DNA of 64,000 nt from Pseudopithomyces maydicus (lineage: Eukaryota; Ascomycota; Dothideomycetes; Pleosporales; Didymosphaeriaceae), in contig JANTUC010000001.1 of NCBI GenBank assembly GCA_026873275.1, positions 3,348,001 to 3,412,000 of the forward strand. Reading direction: 5' to 3'. A model generated the notes under the pieces. That model made no database searches. It had not been told where the DNA came from and saw nothing but the letters and a program-made list of their open reading frames with translations. Within the stretch, counting starts at the first letter, position 1; each line of letters starts with the position of its first letter. Positions 10,609 through 22,009 of this stretch are shown here, piece after piece. The translations under genes and the position numbers were made by a program.

Positions 10609-12476
10609 TTACTGCTGCGCCTTGACCGCCCCGCCATCTCCCTCAACACCTTTCCCCGCAGTCCACTCGGACCTCTCTCCCAGCTCGTCCGCTTCGTCCG
10701 CCTCGTCCGCCTCCAGCTCCGGCGTCTCCTCATCCTCAATCTCCTCCGGTAGCACCAAGTTCAACACCAAATTGATAAACGCCACGATCGCGAATCCCGT
10801 CTCGAGTACCAACACAATCGCATTGTAGAATCCCAACAGCGCATGGTTATCCCCCTGGTACGTGAAAACGTATGAAAACCAATCCGGCACCAGCGTCGCG
10901 CCGAGCCCGACCGTTAATCCAGCCGTCAAGATGAAGCGGTTGCGACGCGTGAAGTTGATCGTGGAAATGATGCGGATACCGGAGACGGTGACGGCGGAGA
11001 AAAGGAAGGTCGTCATGCCGCCGAGGACGGCGGAGGGGATAGCGACCAGAGCGGCGGCGAACTTTGCGAAGACGCCCATGATGATGAGCCAGAAGCAAGC
11101 GGCGTATCCGGCTTTGCGGTTGGCGCACCGTGTGAGTGCTATGACGCCGTTGTTCTGCGCGAAGACGGACATGGGCGTTATAGTGCAGAGGCCTGCGATG
11201 ATGCCTGAATTTCGTTAGATTCTGTATGGTCATGAGGGTATATAGGGTGGTCTTACCATTGAGTCCATCGGCGAGAATACCACCTTGGATGCGCGAGTCG
11301 AAGAGCTCGCCGTCGACGTCAAGGCGCGAGACGTCGCAGGTGGCGGTGATATCGCCCATGGCTTCCATAGCGAGGACCATGTACACGGCTAGCAAGGGGA
11401 GAACGATCGGACCGTACACGGAGAGCTTGAAGGTGTGCACCCAGATGAAGGAGGCGGCAGGCGAAGAGTCGATGGAGGTACGGTCGAAGTAGCCACATGC
11501 GGCGGCGATGATGCATCCAACGAGGAGACCGATTACGACGGCCGTCGACTTCATGATCGGTGCGCCGAACCGCTCGCAGATGATGATTGTGATGAAAACG
11601 GAGAAACCGAGACCGATGAACTCGGCGCTGCCCCAAGGAAGCGCGTGCGGCGCATTGATATTGGGACAAAGCTGGAAGAGACCGCTCTCAGGTCTGCCAG
11701 CGCAGTCGTTGGAGCCTCCGGCCCAGTTCTTGAAGCCCGTCTCGATGAGGTGGATGCCGATGAGCATGACGGTAGGACCGGTGACCAGGGGAGGGAATAT
11801 GCGCTTCAGGATCCTGGGTGGCGTAAAGGACATGAGAACTTCCAGGAGGGCGCAGACGCATTGTGTTCCTAGGATAGCACCGTAGCCATCTGGACAAGGG
11901 AGTTTGTTACCATCTGCATCCGTGGGACAGAATCCAGTTTGATACATCTGAGCCAATGCTCCGGTGGCGATGGGAATCGTAGCGAAGGAGGTTCCCACAA
12001 CGGAGATGAGCCCTGTGCCGATGTAGTAATTGGTGCCATAAACATGGAAGCGGGAAATTTGGATGGTGGAGAGAATACCGCAGACTATTAATGAAGTCGA
12101 GACGAGATATTGTTGCATTTCCAAGGTCAAGTGCGCCGAGTTCGCAAGGATGATAGGCGGCGTTATGATGCCTGCCAACATAGCCAGCGAATGTTGAAAA
12201 CCAAGAAGCAGCGCGAGGAACACTGGCATTCGATCATGGAGGCCGAAAAATGGCGCTGCTCTCCGTTCCCTCTTCATAAATGGAAGATTGGGCTTGAACA
12301 GGAATGCATAGTCATAGTTCCCTACGAGACCCTCTCTGAGTGATTGTCAGCATGTTCAAATCTTTACTGGGCGACAGGACATACTTGGTGGTGAAAGCCT
12401 TCACCAATCGGCGAGCCTTGTCTCCAAAGCTGCGTTTCGGGCCGTGATCGGGTCCAATGCGATCTGGTATGGCCAT
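10609..12476 (-). CDS. Uric acid/xanthine permease, NAT/NCS2 family (UapA/UapC type)
   Basis: This plasma-membrane proton symporter takes up purines. Exons are 12476-12385, 12335-11257 and 11204-10609, giving 588 residues; both introns are GT-AG and phase-consistent. The N-terminus contains KEGLVGNYDYAFLFKPNLP, typical of fungal UapA-type proteins. The NAT signature Q-N-x-G-x4-T-x-N-R appears as QNNGVIALTRCANR at about 407-420, at the start of the third exon. About twelve hydrophobic spans are present (for example LALLLGFQHSLAMLAGI, ICERFGAPIMKS). The tail is acidic and Glu/Asp-rich (EEIEDEETPELEADEADEAD), fitting a cytosolic regulatory tail. UapA and UapC cannot be told apart here. Confidence 0.93.
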
Positions 12477-15247
12477 CTTTCTTGTTTGTCACTTTTGACC
12501 AGGGTTTGGTGGAACCTGCGGAGTATTTCAATGCCTCATACGAGTGTGCGAATCGTTGCTTTTGCGATGCGGATAGTCGCGTATTCAGATAAGCGGACGC
12601 AAGATGAGAGGTAGAATGGTAGCGATGAAGTCGATGGCTGAGCGATCGCCAAAGGGTCCAGATATGCAGACAGTGATTACGAACGTGGTTCGAAGATGGC
12701 CCTCGTAAGAATATAAGTGTGTAGGTATGTACGCTAGCAAAACTACGTCGATTGGTAGATATCTGAGTCGTGAGACGGAAGCGGGGAAAGATCGCCAGAG
12801 ATGGTCGGCGGATAGACACAGTGCGGAAGTGCAGCTTTAATGTCGGATGCGCCTCTTATAGCTATCGGTGGAGTGACTTTCTGATTGATAGATAGGCTTG
12901 ATGGCTGGATTTATCGTTCACGATGGGCGATTACGGACCCGTTTTATCATCTGGGGGAGGCGACCGCACCAATGTACCTAGCTCGCTCCGCACCGCACCG
13001 TACCTCGCAAGTCTTCACCAGCAAAGAAGAAAACATGTAGAAAAAAATGCAACATGCACCATGTACCCTGCACGCAATGCTGCATTCCGTGCAGAACGCA
13101 GGTCTCGATGCAGCACCGCTGGGAGCCCGCCGTCTCCTTTCGCTGTCCTCCGGCCCTCCATTGTGTACCTCCACGGTGTGGAGCCTGGAGATGGAGAAAG
13201 GAGCGGGCGCTGGGACCAGCGAGAGGCGCGCGCCAGGGTTGTTGCTAAGAGCGCAATTCATCGTGCTGATAAGGCCTGCACCGCATTTCGCAGCGGGCAA
13301 CGGAACTATGTGGGGCACGTGATCCGGGCGTCTCCGACATGTGTAGTTCCCGCTGACTCTATCCGATACGCACACAATACATCCCACGGACAAGAGAGGC
13401 CAAGCATTTTATCGGTAGGCTGAGAGGGAGAGATGCATGTGGGTTTTCGCCGGGTTCCGATGCGGGGTGTGCCGTAGAGGCGGGTGGGATGGGGGTGAAG
13501 ATGTGCTTTGGCTGGTGAACTGGTGCTGTGCTTCGTGGAGCTCGCGTAGTCATGACTCGGTCGGGTATAAATAGTCAGCGTGATGCTTGCCAGACTGCTC
13601 ACCTGCTGGATTGCAGGGAGACTGTCCAGTATAAATTATTGATTGTTTGGATCTGTTTTACCATGCGCTCTGTATTGATCGCTGTTATCTGAAAAGAGCG
13701 GGTTGGTCTGCTGGAACTTGGACAGGCTGCGGCCACGCTGATAACATGCATGGTGAGTTGTATTTTGGTTGTTCCTGGATGGCAGGGCACAGTTTGTAGT
13801 GACTGATGGCTATTTTGGCAGGCACGTGGGCAGAACACCAGCAGGCAGGGCAAGAGCAGTCGGAGGGAGTGTGAAGAACACCTTGAGCAAAAGCGACAAA
13901 GTGAACAATTTGTTTTGCATTTTGACGAGGGGTCAAAGATTGGCAATTGTTAAGTTTGGGCGAATTAGGCTTCGATAGGCACCTGGACAAAGTTGATGCC
14001 AAAGTGGTGTAGGCACGTCTAACAGCTTCCACCCAGGCGGATCTTCGACCACATGCGCCCAGCGTCCAGATGATGTCTCAGCGTACCACGGCTCATCAAG
14101 GATCAGATGGCAGCATCTGATAGAGAGGCTAGAGAGAATACCTCATATGACGCGATGGAATGGTGACAGGTGTCTGACTTCACGAGCAGAGCGGTCGTCA
14201 GCTTGGGCAGAGCTACTTGATAAGGCTACTGATGTTGGGAGGCGGCTACTGGGGGGCCTATCCCAAAGGGGTCACGGTTGCGAAGATGCTGGACAGGCGA
14301 CGCTGAACACCACACCAAAGATCGTAATGGCATGCAGCAGGCGTGCAAGACGATTGGATCCGATACGAGATGCTGGTGTTATCTTTGCATCTTTGCTTGC
14401 ACATGCAAAGATGTAGATGCGTGGGACCAACGGCACAGTCAAGCGCACTCGGCTGGTTCGGTATGGAACGGGTGTGTAAAAGACGACAGCTTCAATGACA
14501 GCTACAGTACCGGGCGAGGGCCGATTCACAGGGCATTCCATGGCATCACGCTGGTGGCGTGAGCATTGGGATGCCGAGGGACTCGCCGAAGCTCGGAAGA
14601 AGAAGGGTGTCACACCCGCCCGGCGTGTGGGATAAGCGCGGTCGCCCTTGCGCGGCAATGCAGTGTGTGCTCTGGGTGTCAGCCAGCAGGCGATTCGTGC
14701 ACAAAAATTTGCCACGCTTCGATGCTTCTCGATGCTGCGATCAGCGAGGCGGCGGGGTGTTTGCGGTCAAGACGTGCCGGGCCAAAATTCTCTGCACACC
14801 GTTACTGGCCCAAGCCGCCAGAGCGCCGCGCAGAGACCCTGGGCCAGCGAATGGCAGCGCCCCCACTAGGCCCGAACGGTGGCAAGCGACAACAACTGCA
14901 AGTCTCGAAACCTCTCGACGCAGGTTCCCGGGCGTCTTCGCTTGCTCGCTCGTTGGGGGTTCAACATTTCGAACGCACCCCGGTTAGTTCGGTCGTGCAC
15001 GTTTCTCCATTCCACCGCCTTTATTATCGCCGCCGCCTGCCCTGCTCCTTCCCTCCTCCACTCCACCCTCTTTCTCTCTACCCCCCAGTAGCCATCGCCT
15101 CGTGCGTGGTGTCCATCGTTGAAAAGTTGCAGGCGACTGGTGCGTCTTACGCTTGGCTCTAGCACGCCCGGCCGGAGTCCACTTGCAGCTTTCCTCTACC
15201 TGAACCTTCGCTTTTCCTCCGCCCCTCCTCACACCGCCTCTGTCAAA
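12477..15247. other. Long divergent intergenic region (purine permease / desaturase)
   Basis: About 2.8 kb lie between two divergent start codons. No domain or coherent exon chain was found on either strand. The last 230 bp before the desaturase are pyrimidine-rich, as is common in strong fungal promoters and 5' leaders. A perfect inverted repeat lies at 14388-14413. Confidence 0.5.
14388..14413. repeat. 9-bp inverted repeat with 8-bp spacer
   Basis: CATCTTTGC is followed eight bases later by its exact complement GCAAAGATG. It could be a dimeric protein-binding site or a small hairpin; an isolated match of this size can also occur by chance. Confidence 0.5.
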
Positions 15248-16790
15248 ATGCCTTCCCACCAACCCGTCGAGGCCGACAACGCCGTCAAGCCCGAGTTCGA
15301 GGCTCCCCAGCCTCACGGCGCCGCCATGGCCAGCACTGCTGAGCCCAACCGCAACTCCAAGTACGACCCCAAGAAGCCGCACATCACAGACACCCCCATC
15401 ACAAGGGCAAACTGGTACAAGCACGTCAATTGGCTCAACGTAAGTCCCGTCTGCTATTTCGCTGCATAATCTCCCTCTCATGGACATCTTGAGCGTCACG
15501 TCTTTCGAATGGCCGCTGACCCCGCTGCAGGTCTTCCTCATCGTTGGCATTCCCTTGATGGGCTGCGTCGCCGCCTTCTGGACCCCTCTCCGCTGGCAAA
15601 CCGCCGTCTGGGCCGTCATCTACTACTTCTGGACCGGTCTCGGCATCACTGCCGGTTACCATCGTCTCTGGGCTCACAAGTCCTACAACGCTTCCCTCCC
15701 GCTCAAGATCTTCCTCGCTGCTGTTGGCGGCGGTGCCGTCGAGGGCTCCATCCGCTGGTGGAGCCGTGACCACCGCGCTCACCACCGCTACACCGACACC
15801 GTCAAGGACCCCTACAGCGTTCGCAAGGGTCTTCTGTACAGCCACTTCGGATGGATGCTCATGAAGCAGAACCCCAAGCGCATCGGCCGCACCGACATTA
15901 CCGACTTGAACGAGGACCCCGTCGTCGTCTGGCAACACAAGAACTACCTCAAGGTTGTTTTCTTCATGGGCCTGATCTTCCCTACACTTGTCGCTGGGCT
16001 TGGCTGGGGTGACTGGATGGGTGGCTACATCTACGCTGGTATCCTCCGTATCTTCTTCGTCCAGCAGGCCACCTTCTGCGTCAACTCCCTCGCTCACTGG
16101 CTTGGAGACCAGCCTTTCGACGACCGCAACAGCCCCAGGGACCACGTCATCACTGCCCTTGTCACTCTCGGTGAAGGCTACCACAACTTCCACCACGAGT
16201 TCCCCTCGGACTACCGCAACGCTATCGAGTGGCACCAGTACGACCCCACCAAGTGGAGCATCTGGCTGTGGAGCAAGCTCGGCCTTGCTTCCGATCTCAA
16301 GCAGTTCCGCTCCAACGAAATCGAGAAGGGTCGTGTCCAGCAGCTCCAGAAGAAGCTTGACCAGAAGCGCGCTAAGCTCGACTGGGGCATTCCTCTCGAC
16401 CAGCTCCCCGTCATTGAGTGGGACGACTATGTTGAGCAAGCCAAGAACGGCCGTGGTCTCATCGCTGTTGCTGGTATCGTCCATGATGTAACCGACTTCA
16501 TCAACGAGCACCCCGGTGGCAGGGCCCTCATCGGCAGCGGTATCGGAAAGGATGCTACTGCCATGTTCAACGGTGGTGTCTACCTGCACTCCAACGGAGC
16601 TCACAACTTGCTTTCCACCATGAGAGTCGGTGTGATCCGTGGTGGATGCGAGGTTGAGATCTGGAAGCGCGCCCAAAAGGAGAACAAGGAGGGCCTCATG
16701 GCCAAGGATGAATCCGGCAACCCCATCATCCGCGCTGGCAACCAGGTTACCAAGGTCCACCAGCCCATGGTCAGCGCCAGCGCCGCATAA
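15248..16790 (+). CDS. OLE1: Acyl-CoA delta-9 desaturase with C-terminal cytochrome b5 domain
   Basis: This endoplasmic-reticulum enzyme inserts the first double bond into stearoyl/palmitoyl-CoA. Exon 1 is 15248-15439, the intron 15440-15530 (91 bp) and exon 2 15531-16790; the protein has 483 residues. The three histidine boxes that bind the di-iron centre are present: HRLWAH (108-113), HRAHH (145-149) and HNFHH (282-286). The C-terminal cytochrome b5 domain carries HPGG (391-394) and a second heme-ligand candidate, His 422. Hydrophobic spans precede box 1 and lie between boxes 2 and 3. Fungal Ole1/SdeA proteins have the same fused layout. The name follows the yeast gene; fungi often hold two paralogues (sdeA, sdeB), so the exact orthologue is not settled. 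Confidence 0.95.
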
Positions 16791-17222
16791 GCGTCTTTCC
16801 TGTTCGTTCTCTTTTACCATTCCCATCATGAGCGACATGGCGTTAGGGCGGTCTACACCACTTGAGTTTTGGCGTAGTACTTTTTTTCTATTCAAGCATT
16901 CGTTGGGGTGCGTGATAAGCCCGTTCCCCCATTAACGATTAGACGGCTGTTGCTGTGTTGCGGTTGCGGTTATGGTTTGCAGTGCCTTTTGTGCCGAAAA
17001 GTTGGCTACACAGAACTCGCCTAGAACCTGTATTTAGTATAGATCGCAAACACGATAATCATTCATGACTTGAAGAAGAAGATTTTTGACCTATTGATGT
17101 GAATCATGGTTGCAAAAACATGACAATGTTGTGATGCTTGAATTAGCTGAACGTACTATTGTCATGTGTAATGCGATTACCAGCTCGGAAGGGTGTGTAC
17201 GTATGTGTGTGCTACATGGTCT

Positions 17223-17357
17223 TCAATTAACGTCGTAAGGAACTGTACAGGTCATGCCGACTCCAGCCACCAAGGGCAAACTTGACGCAACGAATCCAAT
17301 AGTAACAAGAGCAGAACAATGCACCAAACAGGAGACGGGTGAAAGTAATTGATGAGG
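17223..17357 (+). repeat. Dispersed repeat, copy A
   Basis: This 135-bp segment begins TCAATTAACGTCG and contains the shared core GTACAGGTCATGCCGACTCC. It matches copy B (38072-38206, same orientation) over its first 75 bp and copy C (39326-39535, opposite strand) along nearly its full length. On the complementary strand a short reading frame with VAGVGMTCT and a stop at the TCAATTA end is shared by the copies. Copy A carries an extra base relative to C, so its version of that frame is broken. Confidence 0.8.
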
Positions 17358-17653
17358 GGAGGTGGTCGGATGAGCGGACGAGGGGGATGGAGTGGGCGTG
17401 GGATGCGGTGAAGGGGATGATAAGGGGGAATGGACAGGTGGGAGAGATGTCGGATATGGTGTTGACGGCTGTTCGGGAGAAGGAGGTGCAGGGTGGGGGA
17501 GCGGATGAGTTGGTGAAGGAGGTGGGGAGGCAGCGGGATGAGTTTGTTGACTCGCGGTTTGTGGAAGAGGGGAAGTTTTATGTGAATTTCAGGGGGGTTG
17601 TTAAAGAGGAGGAAGAGGAGGGCGAGGAAGACGTATCTGTGAAGGTTACATAG
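17339..17653 (+). other. Headless open frame next to repeat copy A (possible gene remnant)
   Basis: The frame is about 104 codons, with no ATG at its start, and overlaps the end of repeat copy A. The composition looks protein-like (MEWAWDAVKGMIRG, FVDSRFVEEGKFYVNFRG) and ends in an acidic EEEEEGEED tail. The opposite strand is also open but gives a His/Pro/Leu-rich product. No family was recognised. It may be the 3' end of a gene whose front was lost at the repeat, or chance. Confidence 0.25.
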
Positions 17654-17988
17654 CAGATGGGGTATGAGTGGTTGGAGATGATGTTGAAAATTGTCTGCGA
17701 GTAAGATCTTTGAGGGTGCTGCTAGCTTGGGAACAGGACGATGCTCATGTAGTCGAGGATATATTATCTCGACGATCAAGAGGATCATGGCTTTATTCTG
17801 TGTTGGCAACTTTTCAAATCTGATCAGTACAGTAGGCAGTTTACGCACTGTGGTCATGTCAATTACACAGCCAGCTATAGCAGAACTCTTTGCAGTAGAG
17901 CAATGGCTTGATTAAGGAAAACAATAGAAGACGCATTAGAAGTAAATGTTTTCGTTGCTGAATTACTATGCGGGCCTATGGACGAGTT

Positions 17989-19482
17989 TTATTTGGTCGG
18001 AATGGCAAGTCCGAATCCAGAGAAAACTCCCTTAGGGTCCACTGCAGCTTTGATCTTCTGAAGCCTCGCAAAGTTTTTCGCACCATACAGCCTCGAACTC
18101 CATTCCTTGACGCTCAGCTCAGAGTTCACATAGTTTACAAAGCTTCGGAGAGGCGCTGACTTCTTGAGGGAACTCTCAAAAGGCTTTAGAAGAGCTTGCA
18201 TGTAGGTATTGCCATCGCTGGGCCATGTTCCCGAGCTCGCGACACCGTCGACGCGAACAAGCCACAAGTTATTGCCATGAGCAAATGCCGTGTCACTGTC
18301 GGAGATATCTCGACTGATTCCGCCCCAGAGATCAAGGAAACCGGAGCCGGTAATATCGGTACGGTTTAGAGCGTGGTAGCTTTCGAGAAGAGCCTTCGAC
18401 TGCTTCTGCGTCAATGGGTGCTTGTTAGTAACGACCCAGGATTGCACAAGCGATGCTCGACCACCAAGAGCTCCTCCGGTGGGGCTGTTCATGCCCGATC
18501 CTGCAGCAGATACTTCAGACTCCCAGAACGACGGCAGTACCGTCTTCGTAAGGTTGACGTTGGGTGCAACGGTGCGCAGAGACTCGACGAGCGGTGCAAG
18601 GACCTTGTCAAAAGCAGCTTCAGTGCCGTAGAAGAAACCGGCAGAGGAGAAATCCACCACGGAGTAACGAAGAGACATCTCGTCGGGTGCCTTGCCATCC
18701 AAGACCCATTTCTGGATCTTGACCAAAGCCGCACTGGCCGCATCGATGCTAACATCGCCGAGCTTCAGGGAGTAGCTGACTGCCCCGTCAATAGGAACCT
18801 CGAACGTCTTAGTGGTGGCCGAAAGAACGATTCCGAAGCTAGGACCGGCGCCCTTAGCAGCCCAGAGAAGGTCGGATCCAGGACCCGCAGTGACGATAGT
18901 CCCATTAGCGAGCATGAATTCGACGGAAACCAAGTTGTCCGTAGGTATGCCCAAGAACCTGCTGGTAGTTCCATAGCCACCTCCCATGGAGCTTCCCGCA
19001 AGTCCTACATGCGAACCTCGTACGTGGGGAAAATGGCGTTGATGGTTGTCCCAGAGGTACTTCGCACTGGGTCCGACATTTGCACCTCCACCAAATGTAA
19101 GTTCCTTGGTAGATTCATTGAAGTTTAGCTCATCAAAAGAAGACATGTCGATGACCAGGTTGCCGGGATTACCGAAGCCATAGCCCTGGAAAGAGTGTCC
19201 GCGCCCGAGGGCCCTGACCGGAACAGAAGCATTGCGTGCACAGCCCAGAGCCAAAGCGACCTGGTTCTTGTTGTTAGGATGTGCGACGGCAACCGGGTGT
19301 CGAGGCAATCGGAATTGAAAGGCTGCTGTTTCGTTCGCCCAGGTCTCGTCTGTTGCAATTGTGGTCTGCACACCACCCTCATCCAGGCAAGACTGAATGA
19401 CCTCAGCCTTTCCAGCAAGAGCAGTAGATGCCAAGCACAGCAGTGCTATCAATTGCCGCAGATTGGAGCTTGCTGCCACCAT
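17989..19482 (-). CDS. Secreted FAD-linked oxidoreductase (berberine-bridge/AA7-like)
   Basis: An intronless 497-residue frame. It has a signal peptide (ALLCLASTALA, cleavage near residue 23), then a PCMH-type FAD-binding domain: RHPVAVAHPNNKNQVALAL, then ALGRGHSFQGYG with His 96 as the likely covalent flavin attachment, and LAGSSMGGGYG near 161-171. The C-terminal part has the family's NYVNSELSVKEW...YGAKNFARLQKIKAAVDPKG ending. Relatives oxidise sugars, oligosaccharides or secondary-metabolite intermediates. The second flavin linkage of bicovalent AA7 enzymes (Cys in a GTC motif) is not seen; the equivalent stretch is RGSHVGLAG. Several N-x-S/T sites support secretion. No biosynthetic cluster surrounds it, so the substrate is unknown. 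Confidence 0.9.
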   Translation of the reverse strand: MVAASSNLRQLIALLCLASTALAGKAEVIQSCLDEGGVQTTIATDETWANETAAFQFRLPRHPVAVAHPNNKNQVALALGCARNASVPVRALGRGHSFQGYGFGNPGNLVIDMSSFDELNFNESTKELTFGGGANVGPSAKYLWDNHQRHFPHVRGSHVGLAGSSMGGGYGTTSRFLGIPTDNLVSVEFMLANGTIVTAGPGSDLLWAAKGAGPSFGIVLSATTKTFEVPIDGAVSYSLKLGDVSIDAASAALVKIQKWVLDGKAPDEMSLRYSVVDFSSAGFFYGTEAAFDKVLAPLVESLRTVAPNVNLTKTVLPSFWESEVSAAGSGMNSPTGGALGGRASLVQSWVVTNKHPLTQKQSKALLESYHALNRTDITGSGFLDLWGGISRDISDSDTAFAHGNNLWLVRVDGVASSGTWPSDGNTYMQALLKPFESSLKKSAPLRSFVNYVNSELSVKEWSSRLYGAKNFARLQKIKAAVDPKGVFSGFGLAIPTK

Positions 19483-19555
19483 CTTGGAAGAGAAGAGATA
19501 ACTAAGTCAATGAGGCCGTAGCAGTGACGACAAAAAGCATGAGACTCAGGAGATG

Positions 19556-19563
19556 CTTATATA
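19556..19563 (-). promoter_or_regulatory. TATA-like box of the FAD oxidoreductase gene
   Basis: On the minus strand this reads TATATAAG, about 75 bp upstream of the start codon. Confidence 0.5.
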
Positions 19564-20773
19564 CCGACCCACAAGCCCGCACATCTTTGCCCAGCGACCG
19601 TCTTAATCTTACTTAGATACCACTATCATTCGCACGTAGGCCATCTAAGTACCAATTCGAGTGCCATGAGATCGCCAGGCAGACTACCCAAGAGCCAAGA
19701 CTTGGCTGACATGCCTCTCGGGGGTTCCAACGCATTTTCTCGGTGAAGTATGTTGCCAGAAGTGCCAGTGAGTGGTCCAATCCCTTCCCAAATGTCGCCA
19801 TAGCGGGCTCGCCATGTTTATCAAGACAAAGTGACGAGCGTAAAATCCTCGTTGTAGGGACATGCCTAATCTGGTGGTCATCCCGCGCTTGTATGTGGGT
19901 CGTAAGAGATTACCAGAAATCCGGCGGTTCCACGCGACGATGCACGTGGTTTAAGACGATCAAGAGCTCGGACATTCCCATCGTTCTGGCATATCGGTGC
20001 CAGAGCTTCTGCATTTCAAATCTTTGGGTGAGTTTGACCCCCACTCCGACCGCTTGCCAAGAGCGCAATAGCTGTCTTGAACTCAGCATGTTCGAGTAGT
20101 CGTCTGGAAGCGAATCCTCTTGTCACGTAGCGAGCGCGTCCGGCCAAATGATTGATGGATATTTTCCATATTCCAGATTTGCTTGTTGATATCGTTCATC
20201 GGTTCAGACTTTTCTATAATGACCAGGAGCATTGTGATAAGCGAACCCGTCTCTTTCCCTAGGTGGTTCGGCGTATTCTTGGCCTTTCTTGTTCGTGGAA
20301 TTTTGAATAATTTCGTGAGCTGCCAATTTCTCCATTCTACCAACATTAGTGAGAGACGAAGAAGATTTTTTGCCCTCTACTACCGGTTGTGTTTTTGTAG
20401 AGACATTTCGTCCGCTCTAGTTAGATAGAACGTCATTTGCCTGCAGGGCTCCCGAGGTCGCATGGAACCACGTGACCGGACCACAGCCCTGGAGCTGGAG
20501 CCGGAGCCGGAGCGGACCCGCGTATCCGACTGGAGCTCTGAGCCTTGGGATTATTAAGTTTGTATACGGTGAGCATGTTTGGTGGCTGCGTCTTCCCGAT
20601 GCAATAGGATAGGTGGTCGTATCGCGGTGGGTGTACCAGCCATCGGCATTTCTCTGCTCGGGCTCCGATGGTGTCGGCGAATGCCCCTCCATGTTTCATT
20701 AGCCCAGGAGCCCCGCGTTGCGAATCTTTCGTCCCAACACCATCAACATCGACAACATACACACAAATTCACA
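19564..20773. other. Divergent intergenic region, no gene seen
   Basis: This lies between the FAD oxidoreductase (minus) and adenosine kinase (plus). It has a short GGAGCC/GGAGCT repeat near 20490-20515 and no coherent coding segment. Confidence 0.45.
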
Positions 20774-22009
20774 ATGGCCAAGGGAAACTTTGAACTTCTT
20801 GCTCTGGAGAACCCTCTCCTTGACATCCAGGGTGTCGGGTACGTATTTTTGCAATGGTTGTTCCTGCCCTGGCAATATGCGCGCTTTCCGGACAACTGAG
20901 ACCTGGAAAGAGCGATGTGGAGCTGACACAACCGATCCAGAGACGAGAAGCTGCTCGAGAAGTACGGCCTCAAGGCCAACGATGCCATCCTAGCCGAGGA
21001 GAAGCACCTTGGTCTCTTCGAAGACCTGATCCAGAACTACAATGCCGTGCTCATCGCTGGTGGAGCTGCTCAGAACTCTGCCCGCGGTGCCCAGTACATC
21101 CTTCCCGAGGACTCCACCGTGTACATCGGCTGCGTCGGAAAGGACAAGTACGGCCAGACCCTCGAGGACATCAACAAGAAGGCTGGCGTGAAGACAGTGT
21201 ACCGCTATGATGAGAAGGCACCCACCGGTCGCTGCGGTGTTGTCATCACCGGTCACAACCGCTCCCTTTGCACCGACCTTGCTGCCGCCAACCTCTACAA
21301 CATCGAACATCTGAAGCAACCCGAGGTGTGGAAGTACGTCGAGGGCGCCAAGGTCTTCTACGTCGGTGGCTACCATCTGACTGTCTCCGTGCCTGCTATC
21401 CTGGCCCTGGCCGAGCACGCTGCTGAGAATAACAAGGTGAGATGGAATTCCCATTTGCAGCAACAAACATGCTAAGCCGCGCAGACCTTTATCCTCAACC
21501 TTTCTGCTCCCTTCATCTCGCAATTCTTCAAGGACCAGCTCGACTCCGTTCTGCCTTATGTTGATATCCTGATCGGAAACGAGTCTGAGGCAGCCGCATT
21601 TGCCGAGTCCCACAACATCGCCACCAAGGACGTCAAGGAGATCGCTAAGGAGATCGCCAAGCTTCCCAAGAAGAACTCAAAGAAGGAGCGCATTGTTGTC
21701 TTCACCCAAGGCACTGACCCTACCATCACTGTCCAGGGCTCCGAGGCTACTGAGTACCCCGTTCACGCCATCAGCAAGGAGCAGATCAACGACACCAACG
21801 GAGCCGGGTAAGTGTAACTTCACAATGGTCTTAGTTAAGCCTACTAATCCAAATCTAGTGATGCTTTCGCCGGTGGTTTCCTCGCTGGTGTCGTTGCAGG
21901 CGAGGACCTCAAGGCCTCCGTCGACAAGGGCCAGTGGTTGGCTAAGCTCAGCATCCAAGAGCTTGGTCCCTCGTACCCTGAACCCAAGCAGACCTACACC
22001 TCTAGCTGA
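20774..22009 (+). CDS. Adenosine kinase (PfkB/ribokinase family)
   Basis: This cytosolic enzyme phosphorylates adenosine to AMP (purine salvage and methyl-cycle support). Exons are 20774-20838, 20941-21436, 21485-21807 and 21859-22009, giving 344 residues; all introns are GT-AG and the joins restore the family sequence. The N-terminus is LLALENPLLDIQGVG-D. The substrate-binding GGAAQNSARGAQ follows the first intron (GG motif of PfkB), with GCVGKDKYGQ and GRCGVVITG downstream. The second PfkB signature DTNGAGDAFAGGFLAG places the catalytic base at Asp 296, and intron 3 splits the glycine just before it. Length fits fungal ADO1. Confidence 0.95.

Larger units (their letters stand above)
16791..17988. 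other. Convergent intergenic region with repeat copy A
   Basis: This holds the desaturase 3' region, a dispersed repeat copy (17223-17357) and a headless open frame (17339-17653), described separately. No other gene was seen. Confidence 0.5.

Noticed and set aside
15435..16895. 486-codon minus-strand open frame opposite the desaturase
   Set aside because: It lies antisense to a clear desaturase gene. Its Val/Glu/Asp-rich content is the complement of that gene's codon bias, with no domain.
17252..17857. 201-codon minus-strand frame rich in Leu, Pro and His
   Set aside because: Low-complexity and antisense to the headless frame and repeat copy A. The repeat's own conserved short frame runs in a different phase, so this one looks like chance.
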